NCBI GenBank assembly: GCA_021816845.1 | Contig: JAKAWT010000002.1 | Location: forward strand, 1 to 33,016 | DNA: 33,016 bases | Origin: a bacterium | Lineage (GTDB): Bacteria > Patescibacteriota > Dojkabacteria > JAKAPS01 > JAJZLI01 | Direction of reading: 5' to 3' | Shown: positions 1 to 7,910 of the stretch, in pieces | Layout: the number at the start of each line of letters is the position of its first letter | How positions within the stretch are numbered: the stretch's first letter is position 1 | Translations under genes and position numbers: made by a program | The notes under the pieces: generated by a model | The model's database searches: none | Told to the model about the DNA's origin: nothing | Seen by the model: the letters and a program-made list of their open reading frames with translations, nothing else

Positions 1-2
1 TA

Positions 3-566
3 AATTCAAATACACCTGGAGTTTCTACTTTTACATATAACAACAATGGTACTAGTACCACATATCTAAAAGGTGAGATACTAATGTTAGTTAAGAATGA
101 GTACTATAACCCAGTGATATCTCAAGCCTCTGGTTTATCATCTCAGGATTTACAGGATATAGGTGGAAATATAACAATTACAAATAATTTAACAATTACA
201 AATAATTTAACTGTTGGAGGCAATATAACATCAAATGGTGGTATGCCAACTATTATATTAAATCCAAATTCAGGGATTGGTGCAAGTTCTACATTAAATT
301 CGGGATCGACTGATATTGCAGGGGTGTTAAATTTTGCAACAGGGGTAAAACCATTAAGTAGTGGAATTCAAATTACAGTTCAGTTTAAAACTCCATATAC
401 AGCAATACCTAGAGTCTTAGTTACACCTTCAAACCCTTTTACCGGGATAAATATGAATTTTCTTGGTATTTACTTAGTGGATACTACTAAAGGATTCAGT
501 ATAGATTTCTCAAAAGTTCCTCCTCCTTCAAGCCTATTTTCTTGGAATTATTTTATAATACAATAA
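3..566 (+). CDS. 3' part of a surface/tail-fibre-like protein with H-type-lectin-like C-terminal domain (5' truncated by window)
   Basis: Frame of the listed 84..566 ORF is open back to nt 3 (NSNTPGVSTFTYNNNGTSTTYLKGEILMLVKNEYY...), so Met at 84 is probably not the start. C-terminal 'GIQITVQFKTPYTAIPRVLVTPSN...FSWNYFIIQ' resembles receptor-binding beta-sandwich domains. Confidence 0.6.
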   Translation, partial: NSNTPGVSTFTYNNNGTSTTYLKGEILMLVKNEYYNPVISQASGLSSQDLQDIGGNITITNNLTITNNLTVGGNITSNGGMPTIILNPNSGIGASSTLNSGSTDIAGVLNFATGVKPLSSGIQITVQFKTPYTAIPRVLVTPSNPFTGINMNFLGIYLVDTTKGFSIDFSKVPPPSSLFSWNYFIIQ

Positions 567-585
567 ATTTTCATATTAGTTTTTG

Positions 586-594
586 TGTTATAAT
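586..594 (+). promoter_or_regulatory. extended -10 promoter element TGTTATAAT upstream of yebC
   Basis: Exact TGnTATAAT, 20 nt before ATG at 615. Confidence 0.45.
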
Positions 595-614
595 TAAATA
601 TCATTAATCTAGAT

Positions 615-1490
615 ATGTCGGGACATTCAAAATGGTCTACAATAAAGAGGAAAAAAGGCATAAATGACCTAACAAGGGCGAAGGTATTTACAAAACTCTT
701 ATTCCAAATATCAAATGCTGTTAAATCAGGGAATTCAGGTTCAAGAGGTGAAGATTTAAATAGCAATTATGCTTTAAAACTTGCAATAAATAAAGCAAGG
801 GAGGCTAATATACCTATAAGTACAATTGAGGGTGTTATAAAAAAAGCTAGTTTAGGGGGATCAGATAATGATACTGAAGATGTTGAATATGAAGTTTATA
901 TACCACTTAACCAGTATGATGGATCTCAGTTGAATGTTGAACTTCTTATTGATTGTCAGACTTCAAACAAGAATAGATTAGTCGCTGAAATACGTGAGGT
1001 AGTATCAAAGAATGGAGGAAAACTGCTTTCTCAAGGATCAATATCATGGAATTTTTTACCATTAGATCTTATAACTCTTAAGATTGAAAATCCTCATATA
1101 AGGAAAATATCTAAAAAGAATAAAATTAATATAGATGAAATAAAAGGTAAATATATCCAAAATATATCAAGCTTTGAAGAAGAACTTGTATCTATTGATG
1201 GTATATATGATTATGAATATGATGGTGTAGAGTTAGGTAGTGATCAATATAATGAATTCAGAGTATATACTACAAAGGATAATACTAATAAGGTTAAAGA
1301 TGCCTTACTAGATATGGGGTATTTAATAGACAATATAGAAAATGTAAAAGTAGCTAAAAATAAGTTGAAATTTAAAGATCTTGATCTTTTGGATCTTGAT
1401 TCTAAGGATATTTTTCTTAGTAAAATATCTACTTTTGTTGATGCTATAGAATCTGTTGATGGAGTTATAAGCACATATTTAAATATATAG
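615..1490 (+). CDS. yebC: YebC/PmpR family protein
   Basis: N-terminus MSGHSKWSTIKRKKGINDLTRAKVFTKLLFQI matches the YebC signature; sits upstream of ruvCAB. Confidence 0.92.
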   Translation: MSGHSKWSTIKRKKGINDLTRAKVFTKLLFQISNAVKSGNSGSRGEDLNSNYALKLAINKAREANIPISTIEGVIKKASLGGSDNDTEDVEYEVYIPLNQYDGSQLNVELLIDCQTSNKNRLVAEIREVVSKNGGKLLSQGSISWNFLPLDLITLKIENPHIRKISKKNKINIDEIKGKYIQNISSFEEELVSIDGIYDYEYDGVELGSDQYNEFRVYTTKDNTNKVKDALLDMGYLIDNIENVKVAKNKLKFKDLDLLDLDSKDIFLSKISTFVDAIESVDGVISTYLNI

Positions 1491-1495
1491 AAATA

Positions 1496-2020
1496 TTGAA
1501 GAGATTTATGAATAATAATAAAAGTATTCAGGTCAAAAGAACTATAATTGGGGTAGATCCAGGTTTTGCAATTTTAGGATGGGGAATTATAACGGGTCAT
1601 GATATAAATAAAATTGATAATGTGGAGTGGGGGGCTATAACAACAAAATCTGTAGATAGTATAGAAGAAAGATTATTAAAGATTTATAATGAGTTGAATG
1701 AAATTATAGATTACTATAAACCTCAAGAAATATCTTTGGAAAAGGTATTTTTTAATAGCAATGCAAAAACTGTAATATCTGTAGGACAATCTCAGGGTAT
1801 AGTTCTTCTTATTGCTGCACAAAGAAATATTTCTATTTCCCAATATACTCCACTTCAAGTAAAAAGTGCTTTAACTGGTTATGGTAAGGCTCCAAAAAAA
1901 CAAATACAGAATATGTTAAAATTATTACTACATCTTGAAGACGTACCTAGACCAGATGATGCTGCTGATGGAGTTGCTCTTGCTCTATGCCATATGCAGA
2001 CACAAATGAGTTTATCTTAA
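1496..2020 (+). CDS. ruvC: crossover junction endodeoxyribonuclease RuvC (TTG at 1496 or ATG at 1508)
   Basis: IIGVDPGFAILGWGII, LEKVFFNSNAKT, RPDDAADGVALALCH motifs. Confidence 0.95.
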   Translation: MKRFMNNNKSIQVKRTIIGVDPGFAILGWGIITGHDINKIDNVEWGAITTKSVDSIEERLLKIYNELNEIIDYYKPQEISLEKVFFNSNAKTVISVGQSQGIVLLIAAQRNISISQYTPLQVKSALTGYGKAPKKQIQNMLKLLLHLEDVPRPDDAADGVALALCHMQTQMSLS

Positions 2021-2031
2021 AGCAAATTTTT

Positions 2032-2646
2032 ATGATTGGATATTTAAAAGGGAATATAAAATATAAAGGTACTGACTATCTAGTGATAGATGTTAATGGT
2101 GTTGGTTACAGAGTGGAAGCTACAAAATCTATGATGCTGAAAGAAGATTATTCTGAAATTGAAGTATTTATATATTCTGATGTAGGTGACAAATATTTTA
2201 GACTTTTTGGTTTTCCTAATAAAGAAGATCTTTTCCTTTTTGAAAAATTGATTTCTGTATCTGGAATAGGTCCCAAAGGTGCCTTAAATATACTATCCTA
2301 TCATCAATCACAGATTTTGGTAAAAGCAATTATTGAAGGAGATTCCAATTTTTTATCATCAATCCCAGGATTGGGTAAAAAGGTTGCAGAGAGAATCGTC
2401 CTAGAGCTTAGAGGTAAACTTGATAATTTTCAATATGAAGGAGTATCCTTGAATAGAGATGTTCAGGATGCTCTTATATCTTTAGGATTCTCATATGAGG
2501 AAATATCATCTATATCAAATGATTTGGCTGGGATTAGCGATACAAAAGATGCTGTAAAAAAAGGCTTGATATTACTAAAGAATTCTAGCACAAATAATGA
2601 CAGGTCCCATGAATCTGAGTCCAATAGGAATGATGATAATTTATAA
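2032..2646 (+). CDS. ruvA: Holliday junction branch migration protein RuvA; start set at ATG 2032 (MIGYLKGNI) rather than 1987
   Basis: MIGYLKGNIKYKGTDYLVIDVNGVGYRV and helix-hairpin-helix GIGPKGALNIL / IPGLGKKVAERIVLELRGK. Confidence 0.94.
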   Translation: MIGYLKGNIKYKGTDYLVIDVNGVGYRVEATKSMMLKEDYSEIEVFIYSDVGDKYFRLFGFPNKEDLFLFEKLISVSGIGPKGALNILSYHQSQILVKAIIEGDSNFLSSIPGLGKKVAERIVLELRGKLDNFQYEGVSLNRDVQDALISLGFSYEEISSISNDLAGISDTKDAVKKGLILLKNSSTNNDRSHESESNRNDDNL

Positions 2647-2663
2647 CAATAATATGAAAGTAT

Positions 2664-3707
2664 ATGGATACTACTGAAAATAAATTCACAAATACTAAAA
2701 GATCTGGGTCTGATGGATCTAGAGGGTCAGATACTAATGATACGATTATCACTGTTAGACCTAGGCTATTTAAGGATATCATAGGGAGGGACAAAGAGAA
2801 AAAAAGTTTAAGTATCTTAATAGAATCTGCAAAGATGAGAGGAGATTCTGTTGATCACATACTTTTTTATGGTCCTCCTGGGCTAGGCAAGACTAGTCTT
2901 TCATATGTCATAGCTAATGAAATGGGGGTTAATATAAAGATAACATCTGGCCCTGCCATAGAGAGGACTGCTGATCTTGCAGCTATACTTACTAGTTTGA
3001 ATAAGCAAGATGTTTTATTTATTGATGAGATACATAGACTACCTAAGATAGTAGAGGAAATGTTATATCCTGCTATGGAGGATTTTGCTTTTGATATAAT
3101 ACTTGGTGCTGGACCTTCTGCTAGGACTATGAGGTTAGAACTTGAAAGATTTACTATAATAGGTGCGACAACAAGATTAGGTCTTTTGTCCTCACCTTTA
3201 CGTGATAGATTTGGTGTTACATTCAGGCTTGATTTTTATAATGATATAGAAATAGGAAAGATATTAAAGAGGAGTTCAGATATATTAAATATATCAATTA
3301 GTGATGATGCTATATCTGAAATTGCATCACGTTCAAGGGGAACTGCTAGGGTAGCCAATAAACTATTAAGGAGGGTAAGAGATTATAGTCAAGTTTATAA
3401 GATAAAAAAAATTGACAGTTCCACGGTGCTTAAGGCTATGTCTGCACATGATATAGACAAATTAGGATTGGATTCATTAGATATAAAACTATTAAAGGTT
3501 GTAATAGAAAAGTTTAATGGAGGACCAGTAGGAATTAATACTATTGCAGCGGCATTATCAGAGGAAATTAGCACTGTTTCAGATGTATGTGAACCTTATT
3601 TGATACAATCAGGTTTTCTAAAAAGAACTTCTAGAGGTAGGATTGCTACTAAATTGGCATATGATTATTTAAATCTAGATTATAATGAACAACTCTCCTT
3701 TTTATAA
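2664..3707 (+). CDS. ruvB: Holliday junction branch migration helicase RuvB
   Basis: RPRLFKDIIGRDKEK, GPPGLGKTSL (Walker A), FIDEIHRL (Walker B), GATTRLGLLSSPLRDRFG. Confidence 0.97.
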   Translation: MDTTENKFTNTKRSGSDGSRGSDTNDTIITVRPRLFKDIIGRDKEKKSLSILIESAKMRGDSVDHILFYGPPGLGKTSLSYVIANEMGVNIKITSGPAIERTADLAAILTSLNKQDVLFIDEIHRLPKIVEEMLYPAMEDFAFDIILGAGPSARTMRLELERFTIIGATTRLGLLSSPLRDRFGVTFRLDFYNDIEIGKILKRSSDILNISISDDAISEIASRSRGTARVANKLLRRVRDYSQVYKIKKIDSSTVLKAMSAHDIDKLGLDSLDIKLLKVVIEKFNGGPVGINTIAAALSEEISTVSDVCEPYLIQSGFLKRTSRGRIATKLAYDYLNLDYNEQLSFL

Positions 3708-4536
3708 TCCAAATGTAAAGATTAAATCTATAGTATCAGTATGTATAGTGTCTATGTTACTGTATATGGAATATATCTTTCATATAAATTTTTTTATACT
3801 TACAGTTATTCTAATCGGGGTTTCATATATATCTAGTTTATGGATAATAAATTTCAAGATATCACTACTTGGTATGTTAAGCTACATAAGTTTTATATTT
3901 ATATTTGTATTCTCCTTCAGTTTCTTCATGTTTAAGGTATTTTTATACATATTTCCAACTGAATGGTTTCAACCAGGGTTATTTAATCCCGGGTTGTTAT
4001 TCTACCTAATGGTTATACTGCTTTCTATAATTTTTGTGATTTTTTTATATTCCTCTTTTCTAAATTTATCTATTATAGATGCTTCATATATCGAAAATGT
4101 ACCTCTTGCACAATTTAGTTATACTTTAAATTATGTAATATCTCTTTTTGTAAGCTATCTATTCTTTCTTTTTATTCTATCAAATAGAGTAGGGATTATA
4201 TTTTCTCTATTAATTATGTTTTTAGGTGTATCTGTCTTATGTGCACAGTTCATGTGGAATTTAATATATGAATCGAGAGACATAATGAGATATTCTTTAA
4301 TAATAGCTTTTATAATTTCTACTTTTTATCTAATATCATTATTTATACCTCAAAGCTTTTTTATTACTGCATTATTTTTAGCAGTTATCATATTTATATA
4401 TGATGGAATTATTATCCACTATAAGAAAAGTCATCTTTCACAAGGTATTCTACTTGAATACACAGTAATATTTGCAATAGTATTTGTTTTATTTATACTT
4501 CTTCCAGAGTGGGGTATTGCAGGAGGAATATTATAA
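3685..4536 (+). CDS. polytopic membrane protein of unknown function
   Basis: 283 aa with many hydrophobic segments; start overlaps the ruvB 3' end by 23 nt. Confidence 0.8.
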   Translation: MNNSPFYNPNVKIKSIVSVCIVSMLLYMEYIFHINFFILTVILIGVSYISSLWIINFKISLLGMLSYISFIFIFVFSFSFFMFKVFLYIFPTEWFQPGLFNPGLLFYLMVILLSIIFVIFLYSSFLNLSIIDASYIENVPLAQFSYTLNYVISLFVSYLFFLFILSNRVGIIFSLLIMFLGVSVLCAQFMWNLIYESRDIMRYSLIIAFIISTFYLISLFIPQSFFITALFLAVIIFIYDGIIIHYKKSHLSQGILLEYTVIFAIVFVLFILLPEWGIAGGIL

Positions 4537-4728
4537 GACTTGATTTTTTACATATCTAGCTATTTGTATATTGTATTGTACAAATGGGACATAATTTATA
4601 TATGGAAGATGTTTATTACAGTATTGTATAAATTACAACCCTAGGTATTGTATATGTAATAATTTGAACGAACATATAAAGGGTGTAGTTAATCATTAAA
4701 GTAGATAATCTTTGGTTCTTGCTATTAA

Positions 4729-4914
4729 TCTAATAGATATTATAATGAGGATATTGCTAAAAGAGCAGGTGAATTATTTAGAGATGTAAACAAAAATTTT
4801 GGAGTTGCTGACTATATTATTGCTGCATCTGCGTTAGTAACTGGAGGTACAGTTATTACTTTAAATAAAAAACATTTTGAACAAATTCCACGCCTTATTA
4901 TATATCCTTTATAA
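4729..4914 (+). pseudogene. C-terminal remnant of a VapC-like PIN-domain toxin
   Basis: Manual translation: SNRYYNEDIAKRAGELFRDVNKNFGVADYIIAASALVTGGTVITLNKKHFEQIPRLIIYPL*. Carries the PIN C-terminal pattern GvaDyiIAAsAl..g.tviT.N.kHFe.I..L. In-frame stops upstream; no start or N-terminal half. Confidence 0.7.
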
Positions 4915-4987
4915 ATAACAGAGTGTACATATTTTATATTGTTATAGAGCCAAAAATTCATACCATAGGTACCAAGGGTAGGGGACC

Positions 4988-5022
4988 CTATAGTATTTTA
5001 TAGAATACCCTATAGTTTTTTT
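4988..5022 (+). terminator. hairpin plus T7, rho-independent terminator-like
   Basis: CTATAGTATT-loop(TTATAG)-AATA(CC bulge)CTATAG followed by TTTTTTT; low-GC stem. Confidence 0.4.
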
Positions 5023-5661
5023 AAAATAATTATTATCAGTGTGGATAAGTGAGTGTCTGTAGTTATTACATATGGTAAATATATTTTTGTATATCAAATG
5101 TTTGAGGTAATAAAATGAAAAATACGTAATTAATATATAGTATGTATATGAGTGAGCATATAGCTATATAAGGAGTACTTCTCCATGAGAGTGTATCGAA
5201 CAGGTCTTAGAAGTAGTCAGAATATAAATGAGTATAATCACCCTTATACTCAGTTATATATATCATATAATCTTTACTCAATCCCCTCCTACTACTTCTC
5301 TATTCCGCTTAAAGATTATTCTTAGATATTTATAAAATTATTACCTTTTTTGATATTATATATATATTTTAGATATATATGCCATTTTTCTCTATTCTCC
5401 ATACCCATGATATCAAATTTGTATGTTATAGATAACTTCCTCTAGTTTTTATGAAAATGCATTTCAAATGATTAATTAATGGCTCTGCTAAAACGAAACG
5501 TTCATATTGGGGCTATTTTTGGACACAATAACTTTGTGTAACTAATTAATCAACTATATGTTAAATTTAGTTTATTTTACTAGTATAAAATGCTAGGAGT
5601 AGTATATTATTGTATGGTATTTTAGATATCTATTTTAATAGGGTTGATTATATGTTCCAAT

Positions 5662-5728
5662 CACTATATAGTCCAATCAAAGAAGATATAATTATAGTAT
5701 TTTCTTTGACTATATACTATATATAGTG
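5662..5728. repeat. 67-bp imperfect inverted repeat
   Basis: Outer arms CACTATATAG / CTATATAGTG, inner arms TCAAAGAA / TTCTTTGA. Confidence 0.6.
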
Positions 5729-5790
5729 CCCGTATGTCTCCACTAATATATGTGTAAATATACTTGTATAGATGGTACAATTTATAGAAT

Positions 5791-5961
5791 ATGAATCTTT
5801 ATATTTTTATAATAATACTTTTAATTATTTTTCTTATAATGACTTTTATAAAAGCTCAGGGCTTTATTATAAAATTAATATTTAAAATATTAAGATATGT
5901 ATTTTTACTTGTTATATTCTTTCTTATTGCATTACATTTCAATTTGATGCATTATATATAA
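5791..5961 (+). CDS. putative 56 aa small membrane protein (not in ORF track)
   Basis: Manual translation MNLYIFIIILLIIFLIMTFIKAQGFIIKLIFKILRYVFLLVIFFLIALHFNLMHYI*; two hydrophobic segments separated by a basic linker. Confidence 0.4.
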   Translation: MNLYIFIIILLIIFLIMTFIKAQGFIIKLIFKILRYVFLLVIFFLIALHFNLMHYI

Positions 5962-6004
5962 TATTAATTTAGATTTAATGTTATTATTTTAGTATAAAGG
6001 GGAT

Positions 6005-6226
6005 ATGGCAAATATAAAATTTACAAACAATGGACCTATAAGCTTAAATGTTTCATCTGGAGATGTATTGGAGGATTCAGAAGGCAATAATATTACTCTG
6101 GATACTGAAGAAGTTTATCTTTGTAGATGTGGCCAGTCATCAAATAAACCTTTCTGTGATGGGACTCATGCAGTTTTAGGATTTGATTCCTCCAAGGGTA
6201 TCCAAGATTTTGTTAAGCAAGAATGA
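6005..6226 (+). CDS. CDGSH-type iron-sulfur protein
   Basis: Single CRCGQSSNKPFCDGTH motif (C-x-C-x2-S-x3-P-x-C-D-G-T-H). Confidence 0.93.
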   Translation: MANIKFTNNGPISLNVSSGDVLEDSEGNNITLDTEEVYLCRCGQSSNKPFCDGTHAVLGFDSSKGIQDFVKQE

Positions 6227-6888
6227 AATTGATATTAAGAGACAAGAAAAAGGATACATCAGATGTGTTTTCCTTTATTTTTGAGCCAGAAGTGTCTGTT
6301 AGTTGGAAAGCTGGTCAGTTTATGCAGTACACTTTAAAAGGAAGTACACCAGATGATAGGGGTACTGATAGATTTTTTACAATATCCTCAGCTCCATTTG
6401 AAAAATCTATTGTTATAACCACAAGGTTCAATAGAGATAAGTCTAGTACGTTTAAAGAGGACCTCCTAAATCTAAAATTGGGTTCCACTATTGATGCTAT
6501 GGGGCCTTGGGGGGATTTTGTTGTTGATTATACTAGTAAGATTAATGATTTAGTCTTTATAGCAGGAGGAATTGGAATCACACCTTTTAGATCTATTTTG
6601 ATGGATATATATCATAATAATTATCCTATTAAAGTTACATTACTCTACTTTAATAATAATGATGAATTTCCTTATAAAGATGAATTTAATGAGATCAAAG
6701 ATAAAGAATTATTGAGTATTCTCTACTCTACCAATAAATTTAGTGAAAACGATATAACTTCAATTAAATCTTATAAAGAGAAACAATACTATGTTTCAGG
6801 ACCTAAAGGTTTTGTCGATTTGGTAGTTGATACACTACACAGTTTAGGTGTTGATAACATAAAGAAAGATTTCTTCCCAGGTTACTAA
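6223..6888 (+). CDS. ferredoxin-NADP reductase-like FAD/NAD(P)-binding oxidoreductase
   Basis: RFFTISSAP (flavin binding), GGIGITPFRSIL (pyridine nucleotide), YYVSGPKGF, C-terminal FFPGY; ATGA overlap with the CDGSH gene. Confidence 0.88.
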   Translation: MKLILRDKKKDTSDVFSFIFEPEVSVSWKAGQFMQYTLKGSTPDDRGTDRFFTISSAPFEKSIVITTRFNRDKSSTFKEDLLNLKLGSTIDAMGPWGDFVVDYTSKINDLVFIAGGIGITPFRSILMDIYHNNYPIKVTLLYFNNNDEFPYKDEFNEIKDKELLSILYSTNKFSENDITSIKSYKEKQYYVSGPKGFVDLVVDTLHSLGVDNIKKDFFPGY

Positions 6889-6895
6889 AACTTGT

Positions 6896-6904
6896 TGTTA
6901 TAAT
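6896..6904 (+). promoter_or_regulatory. extended -10 element TGTTATAAT upstream of the xer gene
   Basis: Exact TGnTATAAT; implies the real start is ATG 6933. Confidence 0.4.
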
Positions 6905-6932
6905 TTTGGTATTTTTACTCTATAATGATTTT

Positions 6933-7910
6933 ATGGAGAAGAAAGATTTGTTGAGTGAAAAAGATAATTTTATACTAAATCTTTTAAATAATAATTATTC
7001 TAAAGAAACAATATATAACTATACTAGAGATCTTTCTTTGTTTGAAACATTCTTATCATTCAATAATTTTAGATTTAAGGATATAGATAAAAAAACTATT
7101 GTTCTTTTTAAAGATTTTTTACGTAGTGGTAAATATTTTGAAATTCTAAAAGATGATAGAAGTAAACTTCACAATTTTGCCAAAGATGATGTTGGTAAAT
7201 TATCCAGTAGATCTATTAATAGAATATTATCTTCTTTAAGATCATATCTGAAATACCTAATAGAATTTGATATAAAAACTCCTATAACTCCAGAAATGGT
7301 GAAGCTTATAAAGACAGAAAGAAAAGAATCTCAAGTAGCGGAAATGTCAGAACTTATAAGATTAATTGAATTCCCAAGTCTATATGAGAAAGATAAAATA
7401 GTAGGAGCAAGGAATAGAGCTATATTAGAACTTCTATTTTCTACAGGTATGAGAATATCTGAACTTGTATCTCTAAATAGAGAGCATATTAATGATGAAG
7501 GTAAAATTTATGTCATGGGTAAAGGAAAGAAACAAAGATTCGTATATTTAACCTCTAGAGCAATCAAATATATATTTGAGTATTTAAGTCTGAGAAATGA
7601 TGAATACCCTTCTCTTTTTGCACCTCTTAGGGGTGGAAGAAACGGCCATACAAATCAAAGAATATCGACCAATTATATACAGGATAGAATATCATTCTAC
7701 AGGAAGAAAATAGGGATTGTAGTACCTACTAGTGCCCACAGTTTAAGGCATGGATTTGCCACTTATCTTGCAGAAGAAGGTGCTAATCCTGCTGCTATAC
7801 AAATTCTTTTAGGACACGAATCATTACAAACAACTAATAAATATGTCCATGCTTCAGATAAATATGCAGAGGAAACACATAGGAAATTTCATCCCTTACA
7901 GAGCGTTTAA
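6933..7910 (+). CDS. xer: Xer-like tyrosine recombinase (start ATG 6933 preferred over TTG 6906)
   Basis: Catalytic set R (STGMRISEL), K (GKGKKQR), H-x-x-R (SAHSLRHGFAT), H (LGHES), Y (TTNKYVH). Confidence 0.92.
   Translation: MEKKDLLSEKDNFILNLLNNNYSKETIYNYTRDLSLFETFLSFNNFRFKDIDKKTIVLFKDFLRSGKYFEILKDDRSKLHNFAKDDVGKLSSRSINRILSSLRSYLKYLIEFDIKTPITPEMVKLIKTERKESQVAEMSELIRLIEFPSLYEKDKIVGARNRAILELLFSTGMRISELVSLNREHINDEGKIYVMGKGKKQRFVYLTSRAIKYIFEYLSLRNDEYPSLFAPLRGGRNGHTNQRISTNYIQDRISFYRKKIGIVVPTSAHSLRHGFATYLAEEGANPAAIQILLGHESLQTTNKYVHASDKYAEETHRKFHPLQSV

Noticed and set aside
5557-5566. TATGTTAAAT resembling the XerD arm of dif, 1.4 kb upstream of xer
   Set aside because: Only one arm matches; the left arm and centre do not. 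A 10-mer this AT-rich is expected about once by chance in a window of this size.
4537-6004. tRNA, tmRNA or RNase P RNA in the gap
   Set aside because: No GGTTCRA T-loop, CCA-type acceptor pairing or recognisable conserved cores by eye; a covariance search would be needed to exclude divergent forms.
6933-7910. Tyrosine recombinase as an integrase of a mobile element
   Set aside because: Looks like housekeeping Xer; no att repeats, tRNA target or phage/ICE genes nearby. The VapC scar alone is not enough to define an element.
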